Shown here piece by piece: positions 50,943 to 59,429 of a DNA stretch of 64,000 nucleotides; within the stretch, counting starts at the first letter, position 1; the number at the start of each line of letters is the position of its first letter. This DNA comes from JAFAXD01 sp051985675. Its GTDB lineage: Bacteria; Pseudomonadota; Alphaproteobacteria; Rhizobiales; Xanthobacteraceae. Position numbers and translations under genes: made by a program. The notes below the pieces were generated by a model. The model was not told where the DNA came from. It saw nothing but the letters and a program-made list of their open reading frames with translations, and ran no database searches. Where the stretch lies: NCBI GenBank assembly GCA_051985675.1, contig JBPYFJ010000144.1, positions 1 to 64,000 of the forward strand, read 5' to 3'.

Positions 50943-52310
50943 ATGAACACGTCATTCTTCGGCGAACTGCTGCAGTCGATTTCCGAGCGCGGTCGCTCGC
51001 TGATCGAGCGCGGGTGGGGGCGCTACGACGAGGCCGCCCAGCGGTCCGAAACCCTGGTCGAGCTGTGCGAAGAGCTCCTGTCCGGCCGCGGGGAAGCCTC
51101 CGGGGTGGCGCTCGCGCGCGAGATTCTGGCGCGGTATGCCCACATGACGACCGGCCCGCGGATCGCATTCTTTGAGGCGCTGGCGATCCGGTTCGGGCCG
51201 GACAACACCCGGCTCGACGCGGCGGTTGAGGCTTGGCGCGCCAAGCCGAGCGATGCCACCGCGGCGGAAGTCCATGCGGCCGCCGAACCGCGCCGCCAGG
51301 AACTGCTGCGACGGCTCAACCTGGCGCCCGGCGGTACCAAGGCGCTGGTCGCCATGCGCGAGCAGCTGCTCAGCGCGCTCGAGCATCGCGACGATCTGGC
51401 GGCCGTGGACGCCGACTTCGTCCACCTGTTCACGGCCTGGTTCAACCGGGGTTTCCTGGTTCTGCGCCGGATCGACTGGGCGACCCCCGCGATCGTGCTG
51501 GAGAAGATCATTCGCTACGAGGCGGTGCACGAGATCGATGACTGGGAAGACCTGCGCCGGCGGATCGATCCGCCCGACCGGCGCTGCTACGCATTCTTCC
51601 ATCCGGCCCTGGTCGACGAGCCGCTGATTTTCGTCGAAGTGGCGTTGATGCGCGACGCGCCGGACGCCATAGCGCCGATCCTCGGCGCGCATCGAGCGAC
51701 GGTCGCGCCCGACAGCGCCGTCACGGCGACGTTCTACTCGATCTCGAACTGCCAGCGCGGGCTGGCCGGGGTGACGTTCGGGCACTTCCTGATCAAGCAG
51801 GTGGTTGAGGAGATTTCACGCGAACTTCCGCGGCTCTCGACCTGCGTCACCCTGTCGCCGGTCCCCAACTTCGCGACTTGGCTCAGACGCGAGTGCACGC
51901 GTGAGGGCGGATCGTTGCTGGCCGATGCCGATCGCGCGGTGCTCGCCGGTCTCGACGCGGCCTGGTGGAAGGATCCGGCTGCAACGGAGCAGCTGCGCGA
52001 GCCACTATTGCGAGCGGCCGCCACCTATTTCCTGCGCGCCAAGAACCGCGCTTCGCTGCCGTTCGATCCGGTTGCCCGCTTTCACCTCGGCAATGGGGCA
52101 AGCCTCGAGCGACTGAACTGGCCGGCGGATCTTTCCGAGCGCGGCCGCCAGCAATCGCATGGATTGATGGTCAACTATCTCTATGACCTAGGCGACATCG
52201 AACGCAACCACGAGGCCTATGCCGAGCACCGTACCGTGGTTGCGGCGAGCTCGATCCGCCGGCTGGTGCGCGCGCCGGCGAGTGACCTGGTGGTGGCGAT
52301 TCGCGAATAA
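50943..52310 (+). CDS. Malonyl-CoA decarboxylase
   Basis: A 455-residue malonyl-CoA decarboxylase (MatA/MCD type) that converts malonyl-CoA to acetyl-CoA and CO2. Visible family motifs are YAFFHPALVDEPLIFVEVAL, the Ser-region FYSISNCQRGLAGVTFG, LSPVPNFATWLRRE, and the His motif RFHLGNGASLERLNW. Its ATG directly follows the dctM stop, tying it to the TRAP carrier. Malonate must first be made into malonyl-CoA; no malonyl-CoA synthetase (matB) is present, but a class III CoA-transferase gene lies right after it on the other strand and could do this. Confidence 0.9.
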   Translation: MNTSFFGELLQSISERGRSLIERGWGRYDEAAQRSETLVELCEELLSGRGEASGVALAREILARYAHMTTGPRIAFFEALAIRFGPDNTRLDAAVEAWRAKPSDATAAEVHAAAEPRRQELLRRLNLAPGGTKALVAMREQLLSALEHRDDLAAVDADFVHLFTAWFNRGFLVLRRIDWATPAIVLEKIIRYEAVHEIDDWEDLRRRIDPPDRRCYAFFHPALVDEPLIFVEVALMRDAPDAIAPILGAHRATVAPDSAVTATFYSISNCQRGLAGVTFGHFLIKQVVEEISRELPRLSTCVTLSPVPNFATWLRRECTREGGSLLADADRAVLAGLDAAWWKDPAATEQLREPLLRAAATYFLRAKNRASLPFDPVARFHLGNGASLERLNWPADLSERGRQQSHGLMVNYLYDLGDIERNHEAYAEHRTVVAASSIRRLVRAPASDLVVAIRE

Positions 52311-52311
52311 C

Positions 52312-53484
52312 TCAGCTCTCGCCGATCTCCCGCAGGATCTCTGCCGTGTGCTCGCCGAGCCGCGGGGACGGGCGCTCCGAGGCCATCGTGGCTCCGTCGA
52401 TCATGATCGGGGTGCGCACGCCGGGGATCGTTCCGCTCGCAGCCGCATCGCTCTTGAGTTCGAGCCGCATGCTCCGGTGCTTGACCTGCGGATCGGAAAA
52501 CACCTGCGCCAGCGTGTTGATCGGCCCGGCCGGAACTTGCACTGCCTCGAGCTTGTCCAGAAGATCGTCGCGCTTCATGCGAGCGGTTGCGGTGCTGAGC
52601 TTTGCAATCAGTTCGTCGCGGCGGGCGAGCCGGTCCTTGTTGGTCAGGTAGGCCGGGTCGCTGGCGAGCTTGTCTTCGCCAACCGCGGCGCAAAACTTTT
52701 GAAACTGGCGGTCGTTGCCGGTTGCCACGATCAGGTGGCCGTCGGCAGCCGGGAATACCTGATAGGGCACGATGTTCGGATGCGCATTGCCGATCCGTTT
52801 GGGCGCCTCGCTCGACACCAGATAGTTGAGGGCCTGGTTGGCAAGGACACCGACCGTGGAATCGACCAGCGCGGTATCCACATAGCAGCCGCGTCCGGTA
52901 CGCTCGCGCTGCGTCAGTGCCGCCAGGATTCCGACGACCGAATACACGCCGGTGAAAATATCCGACACCGGGACTCCGGAGCGCGTCGGTTCGCCGTCGG
53001 CGGTCCCGGTCAAGTCCATGAACCCGCCCATGCCCTGCGCCATCAAGTCATAGCCCGCGCGCGTCGCATAAGGCCCGTCCTGCCCGAAACCGGTCACCGA
53101 GCAGTAAATCAGCCGCGGGCACTCGTTGCGCAGGCTCGCATAGTCGAGCCCGAATTTCGCGAGACCCCCGACTTTGAAGTTCTCGATCAGCACGTCGGAT
53201 CGGGCGGCGAGCTTGCGCACGATCCGACGGCCACGCTCGCTTTCGAAGTCGAGTTCGATCGAACGCTTGCCCCGGTTGGTTGCATGGAAATAGGCCGCGC
53301 CGAGATGTGCGCCGTCCTTGCCGGGCACGAACGGCGGGCCCCAGCCGCGGGTGTCGTCGCCCGCCCCGGTGCGCTCCACCTTGATCACATCGGCGCCAAG
53401 ATCGGCCAGGATCTGGCCTGCCCATGGTCCGGCCAAGATACGGGCAAGCTCCAACACACGCACACCGGTCAACGGCCCCGACAT
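52312..53484 (-). CDS. CaiB/BaiF class III CoA-transferase
   Basis: A 390-residue family III acyl-CoA transferase. The start LTGVRVLELARILAGPWAGQ is characteristic, and the catalytic Asp falls near residue 174 in GFMDLTGTADGEPTRSGVP. These enzymes move CoA between carboxylic acids such as formate/oxalate or carnitine/butyrobetaine. It is convergent with the malonyl-CoA decarboxylase gene (1 base apart), so activation of malonate by CoA transfer is a reasonable hypothesis. Confidence 0.9.
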   Translation of the reverse strand: MSGPLTGVRVLELARILAGPWAGQILADLGADVIKVERTGAGDDTRGWGPPFVPGKDGAHLGAAYFHATNRGKRSIELDFESERGRRIVRKLAARSDVLIENFKVGGLAKFGLDYASLRNECPRLIYCSVTGFGQDGPYATRAGYDLMAQGMGGFMDLTGTADGEPTRSGVPVSDIFTGVYSVVGILAALTQRERTGRGCYVDTALVDSTVGVLANQALNYLVSSEAPKRIGNAHPNIVPYQVFPAADGHLIVATGNDRQFQKFCAAVGEDKLASDPAYLTNKDRLARRDELIAKLSTATARMKRDDLLDKLEAVQVPAGPINTLAQVFSDPQVKHRSMRLELKSDAAASGTIPGVRTPIMIDGATMASERPSPRLGEHTAEILREIGES

Positions 53485-53582
53485 AAGACGTCCTTCATCC
53501 CTTTGATCTCGAAGCTTCTGTGGTGGCCCGCCGGAGCGGTTTTGTCTATACCTCCGGGGGCTTCAGTTGGCGGAGGGACGCG

Positions 53583-54191
53583 ATGAACGACACCAGCGAG
53601 CGGGCGGCCGCGATATCCGACGCCGCTCTCGATGTTCTGTTCCGCGCTGCGCGCAGCTACAACGCATTTGAAACCGGCAGCATTTCCGATGCCAAGCTGC
53701 ACGCGCTCTATGAGTTGATGAAGTGGGGGCCGACAACCGCCAATTCGCAGCCGCAGCGCATTCTGTTCCTGCGCAGCCAGGCGGCCAAGAACCGTCTGGC
53801 GCCCGCGCTCACAAAGACCAACCTGGACAAGACCATCGCGGCGCCCGTGGTCGCCATTCTGGCGTTCGATCTGAAATTCTACGAGCACTTGCCGCGCATG
53901 TATCACAACCCGGCGGCGCGCAGCTGGTACGAGACCACGCCGGAACACATTCACACGACATCGTTCCGCAACGCTACCCTGCAAGGCGGCTATTTCATCC
54001 TGGCGGCGCGAGCACTCGGGCTCGACGCCGGGCCGATGTCAGGCTTCGACAACGCCAAAGTTGACGCCGAGTTCTTCCCGGACGGACAGTGGAAATCGAA
54101 TTTCCTTTGCATTCTGGGCAAGGGCGAGCCGGGCAGCGTGCCGCCGCGCAATCCGCGGTTCGCATTCGACGAAGTCTGCAGGATTTTGTAG
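53583..54191 (+). CDS. Nitroreductase family protein (RutE/HadB-like)
   Basis: A 202-residue FMN-binding nitroreductase-fold protein. It resembles RutE/HadB malonic semialdehyde reductases by the RSYNAFETGSISDAKLHALYELMKWGPTTANSQPQR pattern (partially quoted: MKWGPTTANSQPQRI) and the tail ILGKGEPGSVPPRNPR. RutE reduces malonic semialdehyde to 3-hydroxypropionate. That would fit a malonate-related locus, but the assignment rests on family resemblance only. It is divergent from the CoA-transferase gene by 98 bases. ATG 53583 is preferred over an upstream in-frame GTG. Confidence 0.75.
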   Translation: MNDTSERAAAISDAALDVLFRAARSYNAFETGSISDAKLHALYELMKWGPTTANSQPQRILFLRSQAAKNRLAPALTKTNLDKTIAAPVVAILAFDLKFYEHLPRMYHNPAARSWYETTPEHIHTTSFRNATLQGGYFILAARALGLDAGPMSGFDNAKVDAEFFPDGQWKSNFLCILGKGEPGSVPPRNPRFAFDEVCRIL

Positions 54192-54194
54192 CGG

Positions 54195-54896
54195 CTATAC
54201 CTGCCCGTACACGGGCACGACCGCGCCGCGTGTCACCTGATTGTCGGGTGATGCCAGGAAGGCGATCGTTTGCGCGATCTCCGCGGGTTTCGGCCAGACT
54301 GCGTGGTTGGCTTTCGGCATTGAGCGACGGTTTGCAGGTGTATCGATGATGGAAGGTGCGATCGCGTTGACCAGGATGCCGTCTTTGGCAACCTCCTCGG
54401 CGAGCGCGGCGGTCAACGCGGCGACCGCGGCCTTGGTGGCCGTGTAGGCCGTCATGCCGGCGCCCGTGCGCCATTCGAGCGCCGGTCGCGCAGCCACGTT
54501 GACGATGCGGCCGCCCTGCCGGCCTCGTGTCATCGCGCTGACCGCGCCACGGCAGCACAAATACGTTGTCACCATGTTCAGCTCGACGAGCTGCATCAGG
54601 TCGGAGCGCTTGGTATCGACAACCGACGCCATCGCAAAACCGCCGGCAAGATGAATCGATGCCCAGATCGACGGGACCGAGCCATAAAACCGCGCGACGG
54701 CATCCTCTTGCGTGAGATCGATGTCGGCCGACAACTTCACGTTCGGATGAGCCCGATGAGGAAACGTGTCGGCTTCCCGCGCCGCGATGTAGGGCACGTG
54801 GCAGGTGGCGCCGGCCGCGAGCAGGGCCTCGACGACGGCGGCACCGAGCGCGCCGGTCCCGCCGGTGACCACCACGTCGCGACCGCGAAAATCCAC
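54195..54896 (-). CDS. SDR-family oxidoreductase with unusual active site
   Basis: A 233-residue short-chain dehydrogenase. The nucleotide motif is TGGTGALGAAV (11-21) and the catalytic Tyr151 and Lys155 are in YTATK. At the usual Ser position the sequence reads VNVAARPAL (Ala135), so the standard Ser-Tyr-Lys triad seems to lack its serine, as in dihydropteridine-reductase-like SDRs. The start is GTG 54896, after AGGAG; the frame upstream is spurious. It ends 3 bases after the convergent nitroreductase gene. Substrate unknown. Confidence 0.8.
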   Translation of the reverse strand: MDFRGRDVVVTGGTGALGAAVVEALLAAGATCHVPYIAAREADTFPHRAHPNVKLSADIDLTQEDAVARFYGSVPSIWASIHLAGGFAMASVVDTKRSDLMQLVELNMVTTYLCCRGAVSAMTRGRQGGRIVNVAARPALEWRTGAGMTAYTATKAAVAALTAALAEEVAKDGILVNAIAPSIIDTPANRRSMPKANHAVWPKPAEIAQTIAFLASPDNQVTRGAVVPVYGQV

Positions 54897-55021
54897 GATG
54901 GGCTCCTGGCCGGTTGGCGTTGCGCCGTCCGATCGAAGCGCATCGTGCGTGCGTGCACAAGCTCCCTTGAGCGAGCGGCGCCCACGCGCCATGGTGCCGG
55001 CGCATGATTGCCCCAACCCCC

Positions 55022-56512
55022 ATGGCTGATTTCGACCTCGCCGTCGTCGGTGGGGGCATCAACGGCGTTGGTATCGCGCGTGATGCCGCAGGTCGGGGGC
55101 TTAAGGTCCTGCTGGTCGAGCAGAACGACCTCGCCTCCGGAACGTCCTCGGCCTCGACCAAGCTCATTCACGGCGGCTTGCGCTATCTCGAACATGGCGC
55201 GTTCCGGCTCGTGCACGAGGCACTGGTCGAGCGCGACGTGCTGTTGCGGATCGCGCCCCATATCGTTCGACCGCTGCGTTTTGTCGTGCCGGTATCGGAT
55301 GAGCAGCGGCCGCAATGGATGATCAAGCTCGGTCTTGCGATCTACGACTGGCTCGGCCGCCACAAATCCCTTCCGCGTTCGCAGGCGGTCGATCTGATTG
55401 CCGACGAGGCGGGGGCCCCGCTGCTACGGCGCTTCACGTCAGGTTTCGCCTACTGGGATTGCGTGGTTGACGATTCCCGTCTGGTGGTGCTCAACGCCTT
55501 GGACGCGGCTCAGCGTGGCGCCGATATCCGGGTACGCACCCGCTGCGTGCGGGCGGAACGCTCGGACATCTGGAAGCTTACGCTGCAGACCCACGGGCGC
55601 CGCGGTTCGGTGACGGCGCGCGTGCTCATCAACGCCACCGGACCGTGGACCGCATCCTTCGGCGAAACGGCGCTGCGGCTTCCCAAGCCGGAGCCGGTAC
55701 GGTTGGTGAAGGGGACCCACATCGTGGTGCCGCGTCTCTTCGAGCACCACGGAGCTTATCTATTTCAGAACGCCGACCGCCGCGTGGTGTTTGCGATCGC
55801 CTACGAGCGCGAGTTCACGCTTATCGGCACGACCGACGACGACTTTTCCGGCAGCGTGGACACCGTGGCCCCGACCGGGGCGGAGGTCGCTTATCTGTGC
55901 GACGCCGTCAAAGCCTATCTGCGCGAACGGGTATCGCCCGACCGCGTCGTCTGGGCGTTCGCTGGCGTGCGCTCGCTCTACGACGACGGATCGCGTAAGG
56001 CGCAGGACGTGACGCGCGACTATGTCCTCGCGCTCGATGCCGGCTTTCAGGCGGCGCCGCTGCTCAATATCTACGGCGGCAAGATCACGACCTACCGCAA
56101 GCTCGCCGAAGCGGCGCTCGCGAAGCTCGCCGACTTTTTTATCTTGAAGCCGGCTTGGACCGCCGGCGTACCGCTGCCGGGTGGGAATTTCGACGGCGAG
56201 AGCGTCGATGCGTTCATGGCGCGCTTCCGGCAGGAGCATCGGTTTTTGCCGGGGGCGCAGGCCGATCGCCTGGTGCACGCCTATGGGACGCTCGCTCCCG
56301 CCGTTGTGGGAGCCGCAACCAGACTCGACGATCTGGGCGCTCGTTTCGGGGAGGCGCTCACTGCCGCCGAGGTCCGCTATCTGATGCGCTTCGAATGGGC
56401 GCAAACTGCGGATGACATCTTGTGGCGGCGCTCCAAGCTCGGCCTCGGCCTCGCCAAGCAGGACGCCCAGAAGCTTGCGCATTTCATGGCGGGAACCACG
56501 GCGGTGACGTAG
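55022..56512 (+). CDS. glpD: Glycerol-3-phosphate dehydrogenase (FAD, aerobic)
   Basis: A 496-residue GlpD that oxidises sn-glycerol 3-phosphate to dihydroxyacetone phosphate and passes electrons to ubiquinone at the inner membrane. The FAD site is VVGGGINGVGIARDAAGRG, with the family motifs STKLIHGGLRYLE and the GGKITTYRKLAEAAL segment near residue 350. ATG 55022 gives the typical MADFDLAVVGG start; an ATG six codons earlier is possible. It precedes a polyamine-type ABC transporter by 34 bases, perhaps as one operon. Confidence 0.95.
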   Translation: MADFDLAVVGGGINGVGIARDAAGRGLKVLLVEQNDLASGTSSASTKLIHGGLRYLEHGAFRLVHEALVERDVLLRIAPHIVRPLRFVVPVSDEQRPQWMIKLGLAIYDWLGRHKSLPRSQAVDLIADEAGAPLLRRFTSGFAYWDCVVDDSRLVVLNALDAAQRGADIRVRTRCVRAERSDIWKLTLQTHGRRGSVTARVLINATGPWTASFGETALRLPKPEPVRLVKGTHIVVPRLFEHHGAYLFQNADRRVVFAIAYEREFTLIGTTDDDFSGSVDTVAPTGAEVAYLCDAVKAYLRERVSPDRVVWAFAGVRSLYDDGSRKAQDVTRDYVLALDAGFQAAPLLNIYGGKITTYRKLAEAALAKLADFFILKPAWTAGVPLPGGNFDGESVDAFMARFRQEHRFLPGAQADRLVHAYGTLAPAVVGAATRLDDLGARFGEALTAAEVRYLMRFEWAQTADDILWRRSKLGLGLAKQDAQKLAHFMAGTTAVT

Positions 56513-56546
56513 GGTTGCGCGTGTACGGCACGGGGACCGACGAGCG

Positions 56547-57668
56547 ATGAAAGATCCTTTCGCGCCCTGGGCGGATCCAGCGGAGCGACCGCTGGTTTCG
56601 TTCGACCGGGTGACGAAACGCTTTGGCGGTGTCACCGCGGTCGATTGCCTCAGCCTCGATATCTACAGCCGGGAGTTTTTCGCGCTGCTCGGGCCGTCGG
56701 GCTGCGGAAAGACCACGCTGCTCCGTATGCTGGCGGGCTTCGAGCAACCGGATGATGGCCGCATCCTGCTGGCCGGGGAAGACGTCGCGCGGGTGCCGCC
56801 CTATCGGCGGCCGACCAACATGATGTTCCAGAACTACGCCCTGTTTCCACATCTGAGCGTCGCGGCCAATATTGCGTTCGGCCTGCGACAGGAGGGGATG
56901 CCGGCGCGCGATCAAGCTGCACGGGTGGAGGAAATGCTTGCGCTCGTAAAACTCGAAGACTGTGCCGGCCGCAAGCCGCACCAGCTGTCCGGAGGACAGC
57001 GTCAACGCGTGGCGCTCGCCCGCGCTCTCGCCAAGCGGCCGAAGGTTTTGTTGCTGGACGAACCGCTCGCCGCGCTCGACCGAAAATTGCGAGCCGAGAC
57101 CCAATTCGAATTGACGGGACTGCAAGCGCGGCTGGGTACGACCTTTGTGATCGTGACCCACGATCAGCAGGAAGCGATGACCGTCGCGCACCGGATGGGC
57201 GCGATGAACCGGGGTCGTCTGATGCAGGTCGCAACGCCTGCCGAGATTTACGAGCGACCGAATTCACGCTGGGTCGCGGACTTCATCGGCGACGTCAACC
57301 TATTCGAAGGGGTCGTTGCCGGCCTCGAAGCCGGCGCCGTGCTGGTCGACGGAGCGGTCAACCGGCGGCTGCGGCTCGCCGCCGATGCCACGGTCAAACC
57401 CGGCGAGCGGGTTTGGGTCGCGTTGCGCCCCGAGAAGCTGCGATTGGCCGCACAGGCGCCGGAGACGCGCGAGAATTGCCTGATCGGGCGGGTGCGCGAT
57501 ACGGCCTTCCTGGGCGACATTTCAATTTATCGGGTGCGGCTCGACGACGGAGCCGAGGTCAAGGTGTCGGTCGCCAATCAGTCAGCGCGGCCGGCCCGTC
57601 CGGTGCAAGCCGACGACGCGGTCTGGCTCACGTTCACGCCCGATGCGGGTGTCATTCTGACCAGCTGA
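56547..57668 (+). CDS. potA: Polyamine-type ABC transporter ATPase (PotA-like)
   Basis: A 373-residue ABC ATPase with a C-terminal TOBE domain (about residues 285-370). Walker A is GPSGCGKTT, the signature LSGGQRQRVALARAL, Walker B VLLLDEPLAAL, and the switch His is in VIVTHDQQEAM. The TOBE extension marks the spermidine/putrescine (PotA) or related Fe/sugar importers. It works with the two permeases that follow at 13 and 1 base spacing. No periplasmic binding protein gene is next to them. Confidence 0.85.
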   Translation: MKDPFAPWADPAERPLVSFDRVTKRFGGVTAVDCLSLDIYSREFFALLGPSGCGKTTLLRMLAGFEQPDDGRILLAGEDVARVPPYRRPTNMMFQNYALFPHLSVAANIAFGLRQEGMPARDQAARVEEMLALVKLEDCAGRKPHQLSGGQRQRVALARALAKRPKVLLLDEPLAALDRKLRAETQFELTGLQARLGTTFVIVTHDQQEAMTVAHRMGAMNRGRLMQVATPAEIYERPNSRWVADFIGDVNLFEGVVAGLEAGAVLVDGAVNRRLRLAADATVKPGERVWVALRPEKLRLAAQAPETRENCLIGRVRDTAFLGDISIYRVRLDDGAEVKVSVANQSARPARPVQADDAVWLTFTPDAGVILTS

Positions 57669-57681
57669 ACGGGTCTGCACC

Positions 57682-58602
57682 ATGGCGGCGCTAAACACCT
57701 TTCAACGGTCGCGAAGCGTGTGGCTGCTGGTGCTGGTTCCCGGCGCGTGGCTTGCCGTCTTTTTCCTGATCCCATGCCTGATCGTTCTGAAGATCAGTCT
57801 GTCGCAGACCGCGCTCGCGCAGCCTCCTTACACGCCGGTATTCGACTTGGCTGAGGGCTGGGCCGGTGTGAGGGCGTTTTTTGCCTCGCTCTCGACCGCT
57901 AACTACGCGGCGCTTGCCGCCGACACCCTCTACCTCGGATCCTATCTCAAGAGTCTGGAGGTCGCTGCGCTTGCAACGCTCATTCTGCTGCTGATCGGCT
58001 ACCCGATCGCTTACGGCATTGCGCGGGCCGGCGCACGCGCGCAGGCAATCCTCGTCCTGCTGGTGATCTTGCCGTTCTGGACGTCGTTTCTGATCCGGGT
58101 TTATGCCTGGATCACCATCCTCCAGCACGATGGTCTGCTGAACCGTGCGCTGATGGGGCTTGGCATCATCGCGTCGCCGATCGCCTGGCTTGCGAGCGAC
58201 ACGGCGATCTACATCGGCCTCGTTTATTCCTACCTGCCGTTCATGGTGTTGCCGCTCTATGCAGCGCTGCAAAAGCACGACCCGACGCTGCTCGAAGCTG
58301 CCGCCGACCTTGGAGCGCCCCGATGGAAGGCATTCTGGTCGGTCACGTTGCCGCTGTCGTGGCCTGGGATCGCCGCCGGAGTGTTGCTCTGCTTCATCCC
58401 GATCGTTGGGGAGTTTGTCATTCCCGACCTCCTGGGCGGCTCGGAGACCATGATGATCGGCCAGACCCTATGGACCGAGTTTTTCGCCAACCGGGATTGG
58501 CCGATCGCTTCCGCAATTGCGATCGTCCTCCTCGGCGTGATCGTCGGTCCAATCGCGTTGTGGGAAAACCTGCGCGCGCGGCAATTGCAGAGCGAGGCCT
58601 GA
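57682..58602 (+). CDS. potB: Polyamine-type ABC permease (PotB/PotH-like)
   Basis: A 306-residue inner-membrane permease with six main helices. The EAA loop reads LLEAAADLGAPRWKAFWSVTLP. It belongs to the PotB/PotH family of spermidine-putrescine importers. It follows the PotA-like gene by 13 bases and precedes the PotC-like gene by 1 base. Confidence 0.85.
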   Translation: MAALNTFQRSRSVWLLVLVPGAWLAVFFLIPCLIVLKISLSQTALAQPPYTPVFDLAEGWAGVRAFFASLSTANYAALAADTLYLGSYLKSLEVAALATLILLLIGYPIAYGIARAGARAQAILVLLVILPFWTSFLIRVYAWITILQHDGLLNRALMGLGIIASPIAWLASDTAIYIGLVYSYLPFMVLPLYAALQKHDPTLLEAAADLGAPRWKAFWSVTLPLSWPGIAAGVLLCFIPIVGEFVIPDLLGGSETMMIGQTLWTEFFANRDWPIASAIAIVLLGVIVGPIALWENLRARQLQSEA

Positions 58603-58603
58603 C

Positions 58604-59395
58604 ATGCACAAAGCGTCGGCCTTCAACATCGTCTCCGTGACGCTCGGGCTCGCGTTCCTCTATCTGCCGATCACCATTCTGGTGGTCTATTCGTTCAATG
58701 CCTCGCGCCTCGTTGGCGTTTGGGGCGGCTGGTCGACGCGTTGGTACGCGGCTCTGCTCGAGGATCAGGCATTGCTCGATGCTGCCCGTACGTCAATCGG
58801 GATCGCATTTCTGTCGGCGGCGGTGTCGACCGTGCTGGGGACGTCGGTCGCCCTTGCCCTCGCACGCATCGGGCGGTTTGCCGGCCGCACCGCGCTGTCG
58901 GCCATGACTTACGCGCCGTTGGTGATGCCCGAAGTCATTATCGGTTTGTCGTTGCTGCTGCTGTTCGTGGCACTCGGCTTCGACCGCGGCTTCTGGACCG
59001 TGGCGATCGCACATACGACCCTGACCATGTGTTTCGTCACTATCATCGTGCAGGCACGGCTCGCCGATATGGATCGCCACATTGAGGAGGCGGCGATGGA
59101 TCTTGGCTGCCCGCCGCTGCGTACGCTGTTGACGGTCACGCTGCCGCTCGCCGCACCCGCGGTGGTGGCCGGGTTCCTGCTCGCATTTTCGCTCTCGCTC
59201 GATGATCTCGTAATTGCCAGCTTCACCACGGGACCGGGCGCGACCACGCTTCCGATCCGGATCTATTCGGAGGTCCGCCTGGGGGTAAAGCCGGAAATCA
59301 ATGCGATCTGTACCCTCATGATCGCGGCGGTATCGGTCGCGGTGGTGCTTGCGGCGCTGCTGCAGCGCCGCCGCGCGGGCAAGCCGGCGACGTGA
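58604..59395 (+). CDS. potC: Polyamine-type ABC permease (PotC/PotI-like)
   Basis: A 263-residue inner-membrane permease with six helices; the start LAFLYLPITILVVYSFNASR and the EAA loop HIEEAAMDLGCPPLRTLLTVT are typical of PotC/PotI. It completes the permease pair. The operon ends here without a PotD/PotF binding-protein gene, so the binding protein is encoded elsewhere, or this set imports something other than polyamines. Confidence 0.85.
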   Translation: MHKASAFNIVSVTLGLAFLYLPITILVVYSFNASRLVGVWGGWSTRWYAALLEDQALLDAARTSIGIAFLSAAVSTVLGTSVALALARIGRFAGRTALSAMTYAPLVMPEVIIGLSLLLLFVALGFDRGFWTVAIAHTTLTMCFVTIIVQARLADMDRHIEEAAMDLGCPPLRTLLTVTLPLAAPAVVAGFLLAFSLSLDDLVIASFTTGPGATTLPIRIYSEVRLGVKPEINAICTLMIAAVSVAVVLAALLQRRRAGKPAT

Positions 59396-59429
59396 TAATC
59401 GCCTGACCTTCGCTGTTCCGACGAACCGA

